This document shows positions 29,773-37,839 of a stretch of DNA of 64,000 bases, one piece after another. Each line of letters begins with the position of its first letter. Positions within the stretch are counted from its first letter, which is position 1. A program made the position numbers and the translations under genes. Origin of the DNA: Deltaproteobacteria bacterium (GTDB lineage Bacteria > Myxococcota > UBA727 > VGSZ01); NCBI GenBank assembly GCA_016177705.1, contig JACOUT010000009.1:174057-238056 (forward strand), read 5' to 3'. The notes under the pieces are model-generated. The model saw only the letters and a program-made list of their open reading frames with translations, ran no database searches and was not told the origin of the DNA.

Positions 29773-30140
29773 GGGAGCCTCCAAAGGGGGGGTCGGAAGT
29801 CTTACCGATACCTACTCCTAGCAATGCAGGGTCCGCGCCAGCAGGTAAAGGCCCGTCCCCTCGTGACCCGGACATGTGCCGTGTGCAGCCAGTGCGCAAC
29901 TTGTGCACCGGCGGGCGCCCCAGCTTTGCGCAACCTCCGCTGACGCAGCGCGTGAAAGTCCCTATCTCCTTCACCTCGGCGGCAAGCTCGAGCCGCGGTC
30001 AGCAGCTGCGATTGGCCGAGCGGAGCGAGGCAGGAGCCGCAGCGACGGGGGAAGAGGGGGAGCCGGCGTCCGGCTCTGCCGGCGCCGGGGGAGAAACGGA
30101 GTTTCTCCCCGCTCGCCGTTGGCGAGCGCAAAACAACACG
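29773..30140. other. Gene-free interval upstream of the small membrane protein gene
   Basis: These 368 bp contain no convincing gene. The left half is probably the upstream region of the minus-strand gene ending at 29332. The right third is G/C-rich and holds three consecutive hairpin-forming segments next to tRNA-Glu. The segment 30020-30060 (AGCGGAGCGAGGCAGGAGCC) loosely resembles the palindromic elements at 12893 and 42551. Confidence 0.5.
30088..30127 (-). terminator. Two tandem hairpins downstream of tRNA-Glu
   Basis: On the tRNA strand, GCTCGCC and GGCGAGC (30111-30127) form a 7-bp stem with an AAC loop 13 bases after the tRNA 3' end, directly followed by a second stem GGGGAGAAAC/GTTTCTCCCC (30088-30110) with a 3-base loop. 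A TTGTTTTG stretch lies before the first hairpin rather than after it, so this is not a textbook terminator, but the position fits 3'-end formation of the tRNA transcript. Confidence 0.5.
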
Positions 30141-30213
30141 CGTCCCCAGGGGGATTCGAACCCCCGTCACCGCCGTGAAAGGGCGATGTCCTGGGCCTCT
30201 AGACGATGGGGAC
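30141..30213 (-). tRNA. tRNA-Glu (anticodon UUC)
   Basis: A 73-nt cloverleaf on the minus strand. The acceptor stem is GTCCCCA pairing with TGGGGAC, the D-arm contains TCTAGAGGCC, the anticodon loop is CTTTCAC with anticodon TTC, and the T-arm holds GGTTCGAATCC. The discriminator base is G. No CCA is encoded after it. Tandem hairpins follow downstream. Confidence 0.97.
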
Positions 30214-30262
30214 GTACCGCGGACCATCTACCTGCGCGGCGTCGTGACGGCAAGGGCGCGCA

Positions 30263-31603
30263 TCAGGGAGCGAGCACGACCTGGTACGGCGCCCGCGTGG
30301 CGCCAAGCTCGCTGCCCCAGCACACCGGCTCACCATCGGTGACGATCGCGCAGCTTCGCGTCTCGAAGGTCGCAATTGAGGTGACCGTGTCGACGCCGGC
30401 GGGGAGGTCGACCGCGGCCAGGCCGTAGCAGTCGGCGTTGAAGCCGGGGGGACACGCGACGCGCCCCGGGCTGCCCTCCGGCACGCCGAGGTTGCCCCAC
30501 AGCCAGTGGCCCCAACAGGTGGGCGTGTCCGCCTCGGTGGTGATGCACACATGGTGCGTGCCAAGTTGCACGTGGTGCCCGGTGGTGACGACCACCATGG
30601 CCATGTTGGCGTTGGTCGGCGTGCCCGGAATGACGACGCCGTAGTCGTTGGCGCCCGAACACTCGATTGAGGTGCCGGTGCGCGTGCACACGTTGTCCGA
30701 GTTGAACACCAACTCGTCGGCGAGCGTGAGCGCGGCGCACTCGACGCCGTCGGCGCAGCCGAGCCCTTGCAGCGCGGCGCCGGGCGCCTCGCAGCGGACG
30801 ACGCCACCCATGCGGCCGCAGACCCCCGCGATGGAGACCATGAGCTGTGTCGCGGTGTCGAGCGTGGCCTCGTGGACCACCGCAGGGCTGCCGGCGTCGT
30901 GGCCGGGGGCGTGCAGCCCAAAGCAGTAAGCCTGCTCGTCGTTGGTGGCGCAGGTGACGCCGCCGCTGTTGTCGCCGTCGGCGGCCATGGCGGTGACGTT
31001 CTCCGCGAAGGACGCGGGCAACCCAGGCGCGACCAGCTCGCCAATGGCGACCGCCCTGTCGACGCCGAGGCTGAAGCCCTGTGGGTCACCCCAGCACCAC
31101 ACGCCTTGCTCCTGCAGGTACGCCCCGTGCGCGCACGCGTGGTACGAGGACGCGACCAGCAGGTCGACGTTGGCGAGCCCGGGCACGACCTCGGCGCCGA
31201 ACACGTCGTTGATGCCGCCGCCCGTCACGCGGCCGAGCTGACCTCGCCCGTTGGCGCCCCAGCACTGCACCCGGCGCTCGCCGTCGACCGCGCAGGAGAA
31301 CGAGCCACCGACGGCGATCACGGTCGCTCGCCGCGCCTCGCCCTCGCCCTCGCCCTCGCCCTCGCCTTCACCTTCACCTTCACCTTCACCTTCGCCTTCA
31401 CCTTCGCCTTCGCCTTCACCTTCGCCCTCCGCGCCGAGCGGCGCGCAGGCGCCGACCTCCGCGCCCGCTTGCAGCACGCAGCGCTCGCCGTCCTCGCACT
31501 GCTCGTCGGCGCGACAGGGTCGCTCGCTCGGACACGCGCCGAGCATCGGCAACGCCACGAGCGTCGCCAGCATCGACCACCGCACACGCTTGGTCACTCC
31601 CAT
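30263..31603 (-). CDS. Gly-Glu-repeat lipoprotein 4 with RCC1-like repeats
   Basis: A 446-residue lipoprotein. The signal peptide (MGVTKRVRWSMLATLVALPM then LGAC) has a lipobox and is followed by a Cys module (RPCRADEQCEDGERC), a 31-residue Glu-Gly linker and about seven RCC1-type blades, recognisable from SFSCAVDGERRVQCWGANGR, SYHACAHG, VCTRTGTSIECSGANDYG, HHVCITTEADTPTCWG and RSCAIVTDGEPVCWGS. RCC1 repeats form beta-propellers used for binding. Each blade carries a Cys pair, suggesting disulfide stabilisation outside the cell. Its start overlaps the end of the upstream two-TM protein gene by 10 bp. Confidence 0.85.
   Translation of the reverse strand: MGVTKRVRWSMLATLVALPMLGACPSERPCRADEQCEDGERCVLQAGAEVGACAPLGAEGEGEGEGEGEGEGEGEGEGEGEGEGEGEGEARRATVIAVGGSFSCAVDGERRVQCWGANGRGQLGRVTGGGINDVFGAEVVPGLANVDLLVASSYHACAHGAYLQEQGVWCWGDPQGFSLGVDRAVAIGELVAPGLPASFAENVTAMAADGDNSGGVTCATNDEQAYCFGLHAPGHDAGSPAVVHEATLDTATQLMVSIAGVCGRMGGVVRCEAPGAALQGLGCADGVECAALTLADELVFNSDNVCTRTGTSIECSGANDYGVVIPGTPTNANMAMVVVTTGHHVQLGTHHVCITTEADTPTCWGHWLWGNLGVPEGSPGRVACPPGFNADCYGLAAVDLPAGVDTVTSIATFETRSCAIVTDGEPVCWGSELGATRAPYQVVLAP
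31337..31429 (-). repeat. Gly-Glu coding tandem array 5
   Basis: A 93-bp array of 31 codons on the minus strand, written as mixed GAAGGT, GAAGGC and GAGGGC units. It is the shortest of the signal-peptide-proximal linkers apart from array 3. Confidence 0.95.
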
Positions 31604-32340
31604 AGCAGGGCTCCTGCGGTCACCATCGCGCCACCGACGACAACGCCGGCGGCCGACGCTCCCCAGGCGAGCAGGCGCGCGCCCTCCCAGGCCCGCGCGC
31701 CGTCTCGGTCGAGCTGGGCGCCCAGGTACTGCGACTCGACGAACAGGCTGCCACCCGCGGCGAGCGCGCCGAGCGCGAGGCCGGTGGCGCCGGCGCCGAC
31801 CAGCGCGAGCCCGACCGGCGAGGGGCCGAGCGGCTCGACGGCGACGGGGATGCGCGCTTTTTTGGCCAGCTCCGTCACGAGCGCCGGCACCTCGCGCGTC
31901 AGGCGATCGACGTCGTCCGCGGGCGCCGAGCGCGTCGCCTGCGCGACCAGCTCGGCGCGCTTGCCGTCGAACAGCGAGAGCGTGAGGTGGAGCGAGCCTT
32001 GCGCTTCGGACAGGCGCTGACGCAGCACCCAGTCGGCGTCGAGGGCCGCGGCGTACTCGATGACACAGGCGGCGTCGTCGCCCTCACCGGCGCAGGCGCG
32101 CGCCAGGCCGAGCTCGAGCTGCTGCTCGAGCGCGGTGGGCGTCAGCACCACCAGGTCGGGCAGCCGATCGAGCGCCGCGCTCTCGACCGCGCGCGACAGC
32201 ACCGCAGCGACGCCACCCTGCGCTTCGCCGGGGAGCGGCGCGATCAGCAGGCGCGTCGCGTGCGCCGGCGCGGCGCCGAGCGCGGCGCCGAGCGCGGCGC
32301 CGACAACAACCATGTGCACCGCCATGACCACCTTCACCAT
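31594..32340 (-). CDS. Exported protein with two C-terminal transmembrane helices (paralogue of 24855-25928)
   Basis: A 248-residue protein. The signal peptide contains a triplicated GAAL motif. The N-terminal domain (RLLIAPLPGEAQGGVAAVLS, then ACVIEYAAALDADWVLRQRL and GSLHLTLSLFDGKRAEL) matches the TolB-N-like domain of the PEGA protein, with the same C...AC pattern and a following strand-rich section. The end has two hydrophobic helices around a charged helix, also as in that paralogue, but there is no PEGA domain. ATG at 32340 is chosen. The next gene on the strand, a Gly-Glu lipoprotein, begins inside it, so the pair is coupled. Confidence 0.75.
   Translation of the reverse strand: MVKVVMAVHMVVVGAALGAALGAAPAHATRLLIAPLPGEAQGGVAAVLSRAVESAALDRLPDLVVLTPTALEQQLELGLARACAGEGDDAACVIEYAAALDADWVLRQRLSEAQGSLHLTLSLFDGKRAELVAQATRSAPADDVDRLTREVPALVTELAKKARIPVAVEPLGPSPVGLALVGAGATGLALGALAAGGSLFVESQYLGAQLDRDGARAWEGARLLAWGASAAGVVVGGAMVTAGALLWE
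32268..32303 (-). repeat. Three perfect 12-bp tandem repeats within a signal peptide
   Basis: The unit GCGCGGCGCCGA occurs three times on the plus strand; read on the minus strand it encodes the hydrophobic core of the signal peptide (ALGA-type units). Change in copy number would lengthen or shorten the core without a frameshift. Confidence 0.9.
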
Positions 32341-32417
32341 CGCCGCCGGCAGAGACTTCCCTGGCACGGCGTCGGAGTGTATCCGGGCGCCGCGCGTTCT
32401 TCGACGGGAGATCACAA

Positions 32418-34463
32418 ATGGCCGACAGCACGACGACGATCGGGGTGGTGGGCGCCGGCAACATGGGCGCGGGCATCGCGCAGAAGTACGCCACCGAGGG
32501 CTTCTCGGTTGTGGTGGTCGACGTCGATGCCGGCGCCGCCGAGCGAGGTCGCCAGCGCGTGCAGCAGACGCTCGACGAAGGCGTGGCGCGCAAGATCTTC
32601 ACACCCGAGCAGCGCGACCAGGTCCTCGGTCGCATGCGGTTTTCGGCCGATCGCGATCTGCTCAAGGGCGCGGCGCTCGTCGTCGAGGCGGTGTTCGAGG
32701 ACAAGGGCGTCAAGCAAGAGCTGTTTCGCGACCTCGACCGCCGGCTCGGCAAGGAGACCATCCTCGCCACCAATACCTCGAGCTTCTACGTCGACGACGT
32801 GGCCGAGGCGTGCGCGCACAAAGAGCGCGTGGTCGGCCTGCACTACTTCTACCACCCGGCCAAAAACCGCCTGGTCGAGGTCATCCCGGGCACGGCCACC
32901 GCGCGCGCCGCCTTCGACAAGGCCTGGGACATCCAGCTACAGACCGGCAAGACGCCGGTCGAGTGCGCGGACGCGCCCGGCTTCATCGTCAACCGCTTCT
33001 TCGTGCCCTGGCTCAACGAGAGCATGCGCATCGTCAAGGAGGGCGTCGCCGACATCGCCACCGTCGAGCACGCCGCCAAGCAGGCGTTCGGCGTGGGCAT
33101 GGGCCCCTTCGAGCTTATGAACGTCACCGGCGTGCCCATCACGCTGCACGCCGCCACGACGCTCGGCCGCGAGCTGTCGGCCTTCTATGCGCCGTGCGAC
33201 CTGATTCGCCCGGTCGTCGACGCCAAGAAGAGCTGGGACCTTTCGGGCACGCCCGACGAGAGCAAGCTCGCCGCGGTCGGCGAGCGGCTGTGGGCCTGCG
33301 TGTGGCAGATCGCATGCACGCTGGTGTTCGACGAGGGTGTGTGCACTCTCGAGGACTGCGATCTCGGCGCGCGCGTGGGCCTGCGCTGGCCCAAGGGCCC
33401 CTTCGAGGCGGCCAACCTCCAGGGCACGCGACACGCGCTCGACGTGGTGAAGACGCTGGTGGCGCGCTGGCCCGACCTCAAGGTGCCGGGCGTGTTGGTG
33501 GAGCACGGCGAGAAGAACGCGCCCTTCGCCATTCGCTACGTCGACGCGCGGGTGGTCGACGGCGTCGGCGTCATCACCTTCAACCGCCCTGACGCCATGA
33601 ACGCGCTCAACGAAGCCGTGGTGCAGCAGCTCGGCGCCGCCTTCACGAAGCTCGAGGCCGACCCGTTCGTCAAGGGCATCGTGCTCGAGGGCAAGGGCAA
33701 GGCCTTCGTCGCCGGCGCCGATACCAAGTTCTTCGTCGAGCAGATCGAGAAGCGCGACGTGCCGCGCATCGTGCGCTTCGCGAGCGACGGCCAGCAGATC
33801 CTGCGGCGCATCGACCTGTGCAAGAAGCCGGTGGTGTGCAAGCTGCACGGTCTCTCCCTCGGCGGTGGCAGCGAGCTGGCGCTGGCGTGTGACTGGATCG
33901 TCGCCAGCGAGAAGGGCTCGCTCGGCTTCCCCGAGACCGGCATCGGCATCTACCCGGGCCTCGGCGGCACGCAGCGCAGCGCCCGGCGCGTCGGCGTGCC
34001 ACTGGCGCGCTGGCTGGTGCTCACGGGTGAGGCCGTCGACGCCACGACGGCGAAGGCGATGGGGCTGGTCGACGAGGTGGTGGCGCCAAGCGAGCTCGAC
34101 CTTCGCTGCCGCGCCCGCGCGCTCTCGGGCGAGACGCGCCCCGAGCGCGCGCCGCCCACCGTCGCCCCCAAGGGCTTCGAGGCTGCCTGGCGCGCCTTCA
34201 CCTGGACCTCACGTCAGGATCTGCTCAAGGGCCTCGCCAACGTCGCCGACGCCGCGCTCGCCAAGAGCGTGAAGAAAGCGGGCTTCAAGGCGCCGCTCGC
34301 CGCGCAGGCGGCCGACGAGCTGGTCAAGCTGAGCGCCACCGCCACGCTCGAGGAGGGCTTGCGCGCCGAGACCGCCGGTCTGCACGCCATCTTCTCGAGC
34401 AAGGACGCCTACGAAGGCCTGTCGACGCTCGGCGTGCGCCGGCCGAGCTTCAAGGGACAGTAG
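32418..34463 (+). CDS. 3-hydroxyacyl-CoA dehydrogenase / enoyl-CoA hydratase fusion
   Basis: A 681-residue bifunctional beta-oxidation enzyme. The dehydrogenase comes first (about residues 1-310): Rossmann motif GVVGAGNMGAGIAQKYA, the catalytic His segment GLHYFYHPAKNRLVEVI, and DAPGFIVNRFF. The enoyl-CoA hydratase follows (about 375-600): FNRPDAMNALNEAVV, LSLGGGSELALACDW with the oxyanion and catalytic Glu positions, and FPETGIGIYPGLGGTQR. This order is the reverse of FadB/FadJ and matches the crotonyl-CoA hydratase/3-hydroxybutyryl-CoA dehydrogenase fusions of some archaea and deltaproteobacteria. The ATG is at 32418. Its 3' end overlaps the convergent glycosidase-like gene by 14 bp. Confidence 0.93.
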   Translation: MADSTTTIGVVGAGNMGAGIAQKYATEGFSVVVVDVDAGAAERGRQRVQQTLDEGVARKIFTPEQRDQVLGRMRFSADRDLLKGAALVVEAVFEDKGVKQELFRDLDRRLGKETILATNTSSFYVDDVAEACAHKERVVGLHYFYHPAKNRLVEVIPGTATARAAFDKAWDIQLQTGKTPVECADAPGFIVNRFFVPWLNESMRIVKEGVADIATVEHAAKQAFGVGMGPFELMNVTGVPITLHAATTLGRELSAFYAPCDLIRPVVDAKKSWDLSGTPDESKLAAVGERLWACVWQIACTLVFDEGVCTLEDCDLGARVGLRWPKGPFEAANLQGTRHALDVVKTLVARWPDLKVPGVLVEHGEKNAPFAIRYVDARVVDGVGVITFNRPDAMNALNEAVVQQLGAAFTKLEADPFVKGIVLEGKGKAFVAGADTKFFVEQIEKRDVPRIVRFASDGQQILRRIDLCKKPVVCKLHGLSLGGGSELALACDWIVASEKGSLGFPETGIGIYPGLGGTQRSARRVGVPLARWLVLTGEAVDATTAKAMGLVDEVVAPSELDLRCRARALSGETRPERAPPTVAPKGFEAAWRAFTWTSRQDLLKGLANVADAALAKSVKKAGFKAPLAAQAADELVKLSATATLEEGLRAETAGLHAIFSSKDAYEGLSTLGVRRPSFKGQ

Positions 34464-35280
34464 CGACGCCGGCGTCGAGCGTAGCGGTAGCCGGCTCGCC
34501 CGCGTCAGGTGGCGTGGGCTCGTGGCTCGCGCTCTTCGGCAGCACCACGAGCGCGTTCGGCACGCCCCAGCCGCCGTCGATGCCGAGCTTGTAGCCGCCG
34601 AGGCGCGCGTTCACCTGCGTCGACGGCCCGCCGTCGAGGTTGAGCGCGCTGGTGCAGCCGAGGCCACCCTGGGCGCGCGGGCGAGCCAGGAAGCGCGCGA
34701 ACTCGGTCGCGTCGGCGGGCGCCGTAGTGACGACGAGGACGAGCGAGCCTCCCTCAGCGCACACGGCGGTGCGCTCGGCGGCGGCTGGCTTGAGCTTCTG
34801 CACGGCGCCGTCGACCACGAGGCGCGGCACGCCTTGCACCACCAGCTCGCCGCCGGCGGCGTCGGCCGGCAGCGCGTCGCCGGCCACGACGCGCGCCTGG
34901 CCCTTGTCGAGCACGAGCGCGCCCCATCTCGCCTGCCGCTCGTTCGACAGCACGCGGCCGGCGTCGACCACGCGCCCCATGGCCTTGCCCTTGGGATTGA
35001 AGAAGCTCGCGTTGATGGCGAGGTGCTGCGGCCAGCGCGCCGCCAGCTCGGAGACGCGCTTGCGCTCGTCCGTGTGCACCACGGCCACGTCGACCTGCGC
35101 CAGGTCGACCAGGAACGCGTGACCCGCGAAGGCCGGCGAGCCGCGCTCGCTGAAGGCGCCCGCCTCGATGCCGGGGGCGACATGGGAGAACGCGATCGGC
35201 GCTGACGACGCGCCCGCGCACGCCACCGCGCCGGCGCTCGCGCCGAGCCCGACGAGCGCGAGCAACAGCGTGCGCTTCAG
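34450..35280 (-). CDS. Phosphodiester glycosidase (NAGPA/DUF2233) family exported protein
   Basis: A 276-residue secreted protein. A signal peptide (KRTLLLALVGLGASAGAVACA) precedes a domain with the family features AINASFFNPKGKAMGRVVDA, a strand-rich middle, ALNLDGGPSTQVNARLGG and GWGVPNALVVLPKS. The DGGPS motif holds the conserved catalytic Asp of the NAGPA family, which cleaves N-acetylglucosamine-1-phosphodiester bonds; bacterial members act on envelope or exopolysaccharide structures. The only start that gives a proper signal peptide is CTG at 35280, overlapping the upstream TGA as CTGA; GTG at 35346 would add a 22-residue basic extension inside the upstream gene. Confidence 0.8.
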   Translation of the reverse strand: MKRTLLLALVGLGASAGAVACAGASSAPIAFSHVAPGIEAGAFSERGSPAFAGHAFLVDLAQVDVAVVHTDERKRVSELAARWPQHLAINASFFNPKGKAMGRVVDAGRVLSNERQARWGALVLDKGQARVVAGDALPADAAGGELVVQGVPRLVVDGAVQKLKPAAAERTAVCAEGGSLVLVVTTAPADATEFARFLARPRAQGGLGCTSALNLDGGPSTQVNARLGGYKLGIDGGWGVPNALVVLPKSASHEPTPPDAGEPATATLDAGVATVP

Positions 35281-36119
35281 GCGAGCTCCACGACGCCGCT
35301 CTTGAGCACCAGCACGCCAGCCTGGTTGGTGACGCGCACGAGCCACGGGCCTTTCGCGTCACCGCGCGCCTCGATGGTCAGCGTGTCGCCCATCAGCACC
35401 GGCCGGTTGAAGCGGACCGCGAGGCGCCGGATCTTGTTCGGGTCGCCGCCGGCCTGGCGCACGGCGGCGTTGTGGACGAACGCCATGGTGCACAAGCCGT
35501 GCAGGATGATGCCGGGCAGGCCTGCGGCCTTGGCCATGGCCTCGTCCTTGTGGATCGGGTTGTGGTCGCCCGACGCCTCGGCGTAGCGCATGCTCTGGTC
35601 ACCATCGACCTGCTGTGTCGACGTCCATGCCACGCCCTGCGCGCTCCACGCCGCCTCCTCGGCCTCACGCTCGCGCTTCTCGGCCTCGAGGCTCTCCTTC
35701 TTGCGCGGGCCGCGGACGAACAAGCCGCTCTTGGCCTCGAGCACCACCTCGCCGCGCTGGTTCTTCGACGTAACGGCCACCGTAAGCAGCTCGCCGGTGG
35801 TCTTGTCGGCGATGTCGAGCACCTTGGAGGTGGAGGTGATGACGTCGCCGGCGCGCGCGGGCAAGAGGAAGCGCATGTCCTGATCGCCGTGCACCAGCCG
35901 CATCATGTCGACCTGCAGCTCGGGGTCGAACAGCGGTGCCGACAGCGCCTTGACCGAGAAGGCCACGCCGAACATCGGCGGCGCGATCGCGTCCTTCCCG
36001 GTGTAGGCGGTGAGGTTGGCGTTGGTCGCCGCGGCGTAGGCCTTTGCAGCGTCGGCGGTCACCGTGCACGGCTCCAAGCCCCGGTATTCCTTGCCGATCA
36101 GCGCACGGTTCATGGGCAT
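35277..36119 (-). CDS. MaoC-like double hot-dog dehydratase
   Basis: A 280-residue protein with two hot-dog domains. The N-terminal half (GKEYRGLEPCTVTADAAKAY to about residue 130) corresponds to the FAS1-like dehydratase domain. The C-terminal half carries the catalytic hydratase 2 motif AEASGDHNPIHKDEAMAKAA with Asp and His, plus GIILHGLCTMAF. This arrangement is that of (R)-specific enoyl-CoA hydratases and beta-hydroxyacyl dehydratases. ATG at 36119 follows a GGAGGT ribosome-binding site with 6-base spacing. It and the NAGPA-like gene form a minus-strand pair; the fused dehydrogenase-hydratase lies beyond. Confidence 0.9.
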   Translation of the reverse strand: MPMNRALIGKEYRGLEPCTVTADAAKAYAAATNANLTAYTGKDAIAPPMFGVAFSVKALSAPLFDPELQVDMMRLVHGDQDMRFLLPARAGDVITSTSKVLDIADKTTGELLTVAVTSKNQRGEVVLEAKSGLFVRGPRKKESLEAEKREREAEEAAWSAQGVAWTSTQQVDGDQSMRYAEASGDHNPIHKDEAMAKAAGLPGIILHGLCTMAFVHNAAVRQAGGDPNKIRRLAVRFNRPVLMGDTLTIEARGDAKGPWLVRVTNQAGVLVLKSGVVELA

Positions 36120-36219
36120 GGTGCGACCTCCGCCCCCCTGGTAGCACGTCGCCATGGCCACGAGCACACACGGCCGCCTGGCGATGAATGGCGCAGCCGG
36201 CGCGCCGTCAGAAGCGGGC

Positions 36220-36876
36220 ATGGACGTGCTCTTGCTCGACAACCGGGACTCGTTCACCTTCAACCTCGCGCAGGGCTTCGCGGAGCTGGGCGCGAGTGTG
36301 GACGTGGTCGAGGCCGACGCCACCAACGCCCCTGCCGTGTTGCGCGCGCGGCCGCGGCTCGTCGTCATCGGCCCCGGTCCGCGCGGGCCGGCCGAGCTGC
36401 CGGCGCTGCTCGATCTGGTCGGCGGCCTGCTTGGCGAGGTGCCGATCTTCGGTGTCTGCCTGGGCCTGCAGGCGCTGGTGCGCGCGGCGGGCGGCCGCGT
36501 GGCGCGCGCGCGCGCGCCGGTGCATGGCAAGCGTGACTTGGTGCAGCACGACGGCGACGGCGTGTTCTCCGGCCTGCCGTCGCCGCTGTGGGTGATGCGC
36601 TACCACTCGCTCATCGCCGTCGATGTACCCGCGCGCTTCACCGTCAGCGCCCGCGACCGCGACGGGCAGGTGATGGCGCTGCGCGACCAGGCAGCGTGCG
36701 TCGAGGCCGTGCAGTTCCATCCGGAGTCCATCGGCACCGCTGGCGGCATGGCGATGCTGCAGGGCGCGCTGCGCCTCGGCGGGCTCGAGCGTCCGCTGCC
36801 GCTGCCACGGCCGGGGGCCGTGCCCGGTCCGGACGCGCACGGCCCCGGTCACCCCGAGGCACGCTATGGTGCGTGA
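36220..36876 (+). CDS. Anthranilate/aminodeoxychorismate synthase glutamine amidotransferase subunit
   Basis: A 218-residue class I glutamine amidotransferase that supplies ammonia to a chorismate-using partner. The N-terminus DVLLLDNRDSFTFNLAQGFA is typical of TrpG/PabA. The catalytic Cys lies in FGVCLGLQALV and the His-Glu pair in EAVQFHPESIGT. ATG at 36220 is chosen over ATG at 36154 because family members begin right before LLLDN. No TrpE or PabB gene is in the window, so whether it serves tryptophan, folate or a secondary pathway is unknown. It is divergent from the MaoC gene. Confidence 0.9.
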   Translation: MDVLLLDNRDSFTFNLAQGFAELGASVDVVEADATNAPAVLRARPRLVVIGPGPRGPAELPALLDLVGGLLGEVPIFGVCLGLQALVRAAGGRVARARAPVHGKRDLVQHDGDGVFSGLPSPLWVMRYHSLIAVDVPARFTVSARDRDGQVMALRDQAACVEAVQFHPESIGTAGGMAMLQGALRLGGLERPLPLPRPGAVPGPDAHGPGHPEARYGA

Positions 36877-36915
36877 GCGTTCAGTCGATGCGCGTGCGCC
36901 GCGCGGGAGGGGACC

Positions 36916-37782
36916 ATGAGGGACACCGTGATCCGTCGCCGCGAGCTGCTCCGTCTCGTGGCCGGTGCCGCTGCCGTGGGTGTGGTGCTGCCGTCGAGCG
37001 GCTGCGCCACGCTGTGCGACCTGCTCGGTGATTTCATCAAGGCGCCCGACCTGCGCATCAAGAAGATGGACATCACCAAGATGACGCTGACGACGATCAG
37101 CACGAAGTTCCTGGTCGACCTGATCAACCCAAACCCGTTCGGCTTCCGCCTCGACGGGCTCGACTACCTGCTGCGCCTCGGCGGTGCCGAGGTGTCGAAG
37201 GGCAGCGCGCCCAAGGGGATCACGCTCAAGCCGGCAGGCAAGGCCACCACCGAGCTCGACCTCGACTTCGACCTCGGGCGCACCACGGCGGCGGTGCTGA
37301 AGCTGATCGAGCACCGGTCGATCGGCTACGAGCTGCAGACCGTGGGCAAGTTCTTCGGCAAGCAAGGCGGCATCAACGTGCCGGCCAGCTTCAAGGGCAA
37401 CATGCCCATGCCGATCATCCCCAAGCTCGGCATCAAGAGCTTCGCGCCCACCTCGGTAGGGCCGGGCGGCGTCGCCTTCAAGGTGGTGGCCGAGGTGGAG
37501 AACACCAACCCGTTCGACATCCCCATCGACGGCTTCGGCTTCGACGTCAAGCTCGACGGCCGGAGCGTGCTCAAGAACAAGAGCGTCAAGGGCGTCACGC
37601 TCAAGGCCAAGAAGAGCAACAACGTGCCGTTCCAGTTCGACGTCGGCCTCGTCGAGGTCGGGCTGTCCATCGCCGAGCTGGCGGCGGGCAAGCGCCTGTC
37701 CTACGAGGTCGGCAGCGAGATCGAGAGCGGGTTCTTGAAGCTGCCCTTCACCCACAAGGGCAGCGTGCGCGTCGCCTCGTGA
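36916..37782 (+). CDS. LEA14-like lipoprotein with two WHy domains
   Basis: A 288-residue protein. The N-terminus RRRELLRLVAGAAAVGVVLP followed by SSGCA looks like a twin-arginine signal with a lipobox-like Cys. Two repeated domains follow, each with the water-stress/WHy signature: VDLINPNPFGFRLDGLDYLL (about residues 70-150) and VAEVENTNPFDIPIDGFGFD (about 190-285). These domains occur in plant LEA14 proteins and bacterial envelope proteins linked to desiccation tolerance. A GGGAGGGG ribosome-binding site sits before ATG at 36916. It probably faces the periplasm; a ligand is not known. Confidence 0.85.
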   Translation: MRDTVIRRRELLRLVAGAAAVGVVLPSSGCATLCDLLGDFIKAPDLRIKKMDITKMTLTTISTKFLVDLINPNPFGFRLDGLDYLLRLGGAEVSKGSAPKGITLKPAGKATTELDLDFDLGRTTAAVLKLIEHRSIGYELQTVGKFFGKQGGINVPASFKGNMPMPIIPKLGIKSFAPTSVGPGGVAFKVVAEVENTNPFDIPIDGFGFDVKLDGRSVLKNKSVKGVTLKAKKSNNVPFQFDVGLVEVGLSIAELAAGKRLSYEVGSEIESGFLKLPFTHKGSVRVAS

Positions 37783-37839
37783 TGGCGGGCCGTCGGTTGC
37801 CGTGAACGCCGGCGGCGGACGCGCTAGCGTGCGCCCCCG

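Noticed and set aside
29850..29960. A possible second tRNA or small RNA upstream of tRNA-Glu.
   Set aside because: No cloverleaf could be formed and there are no T-arm or anticodon features.
32418..34463. FadB-type trifunctional subunit alpha.
   Set aside because: The domain order is reversed and the usual FadB C-terminal layout is missing.
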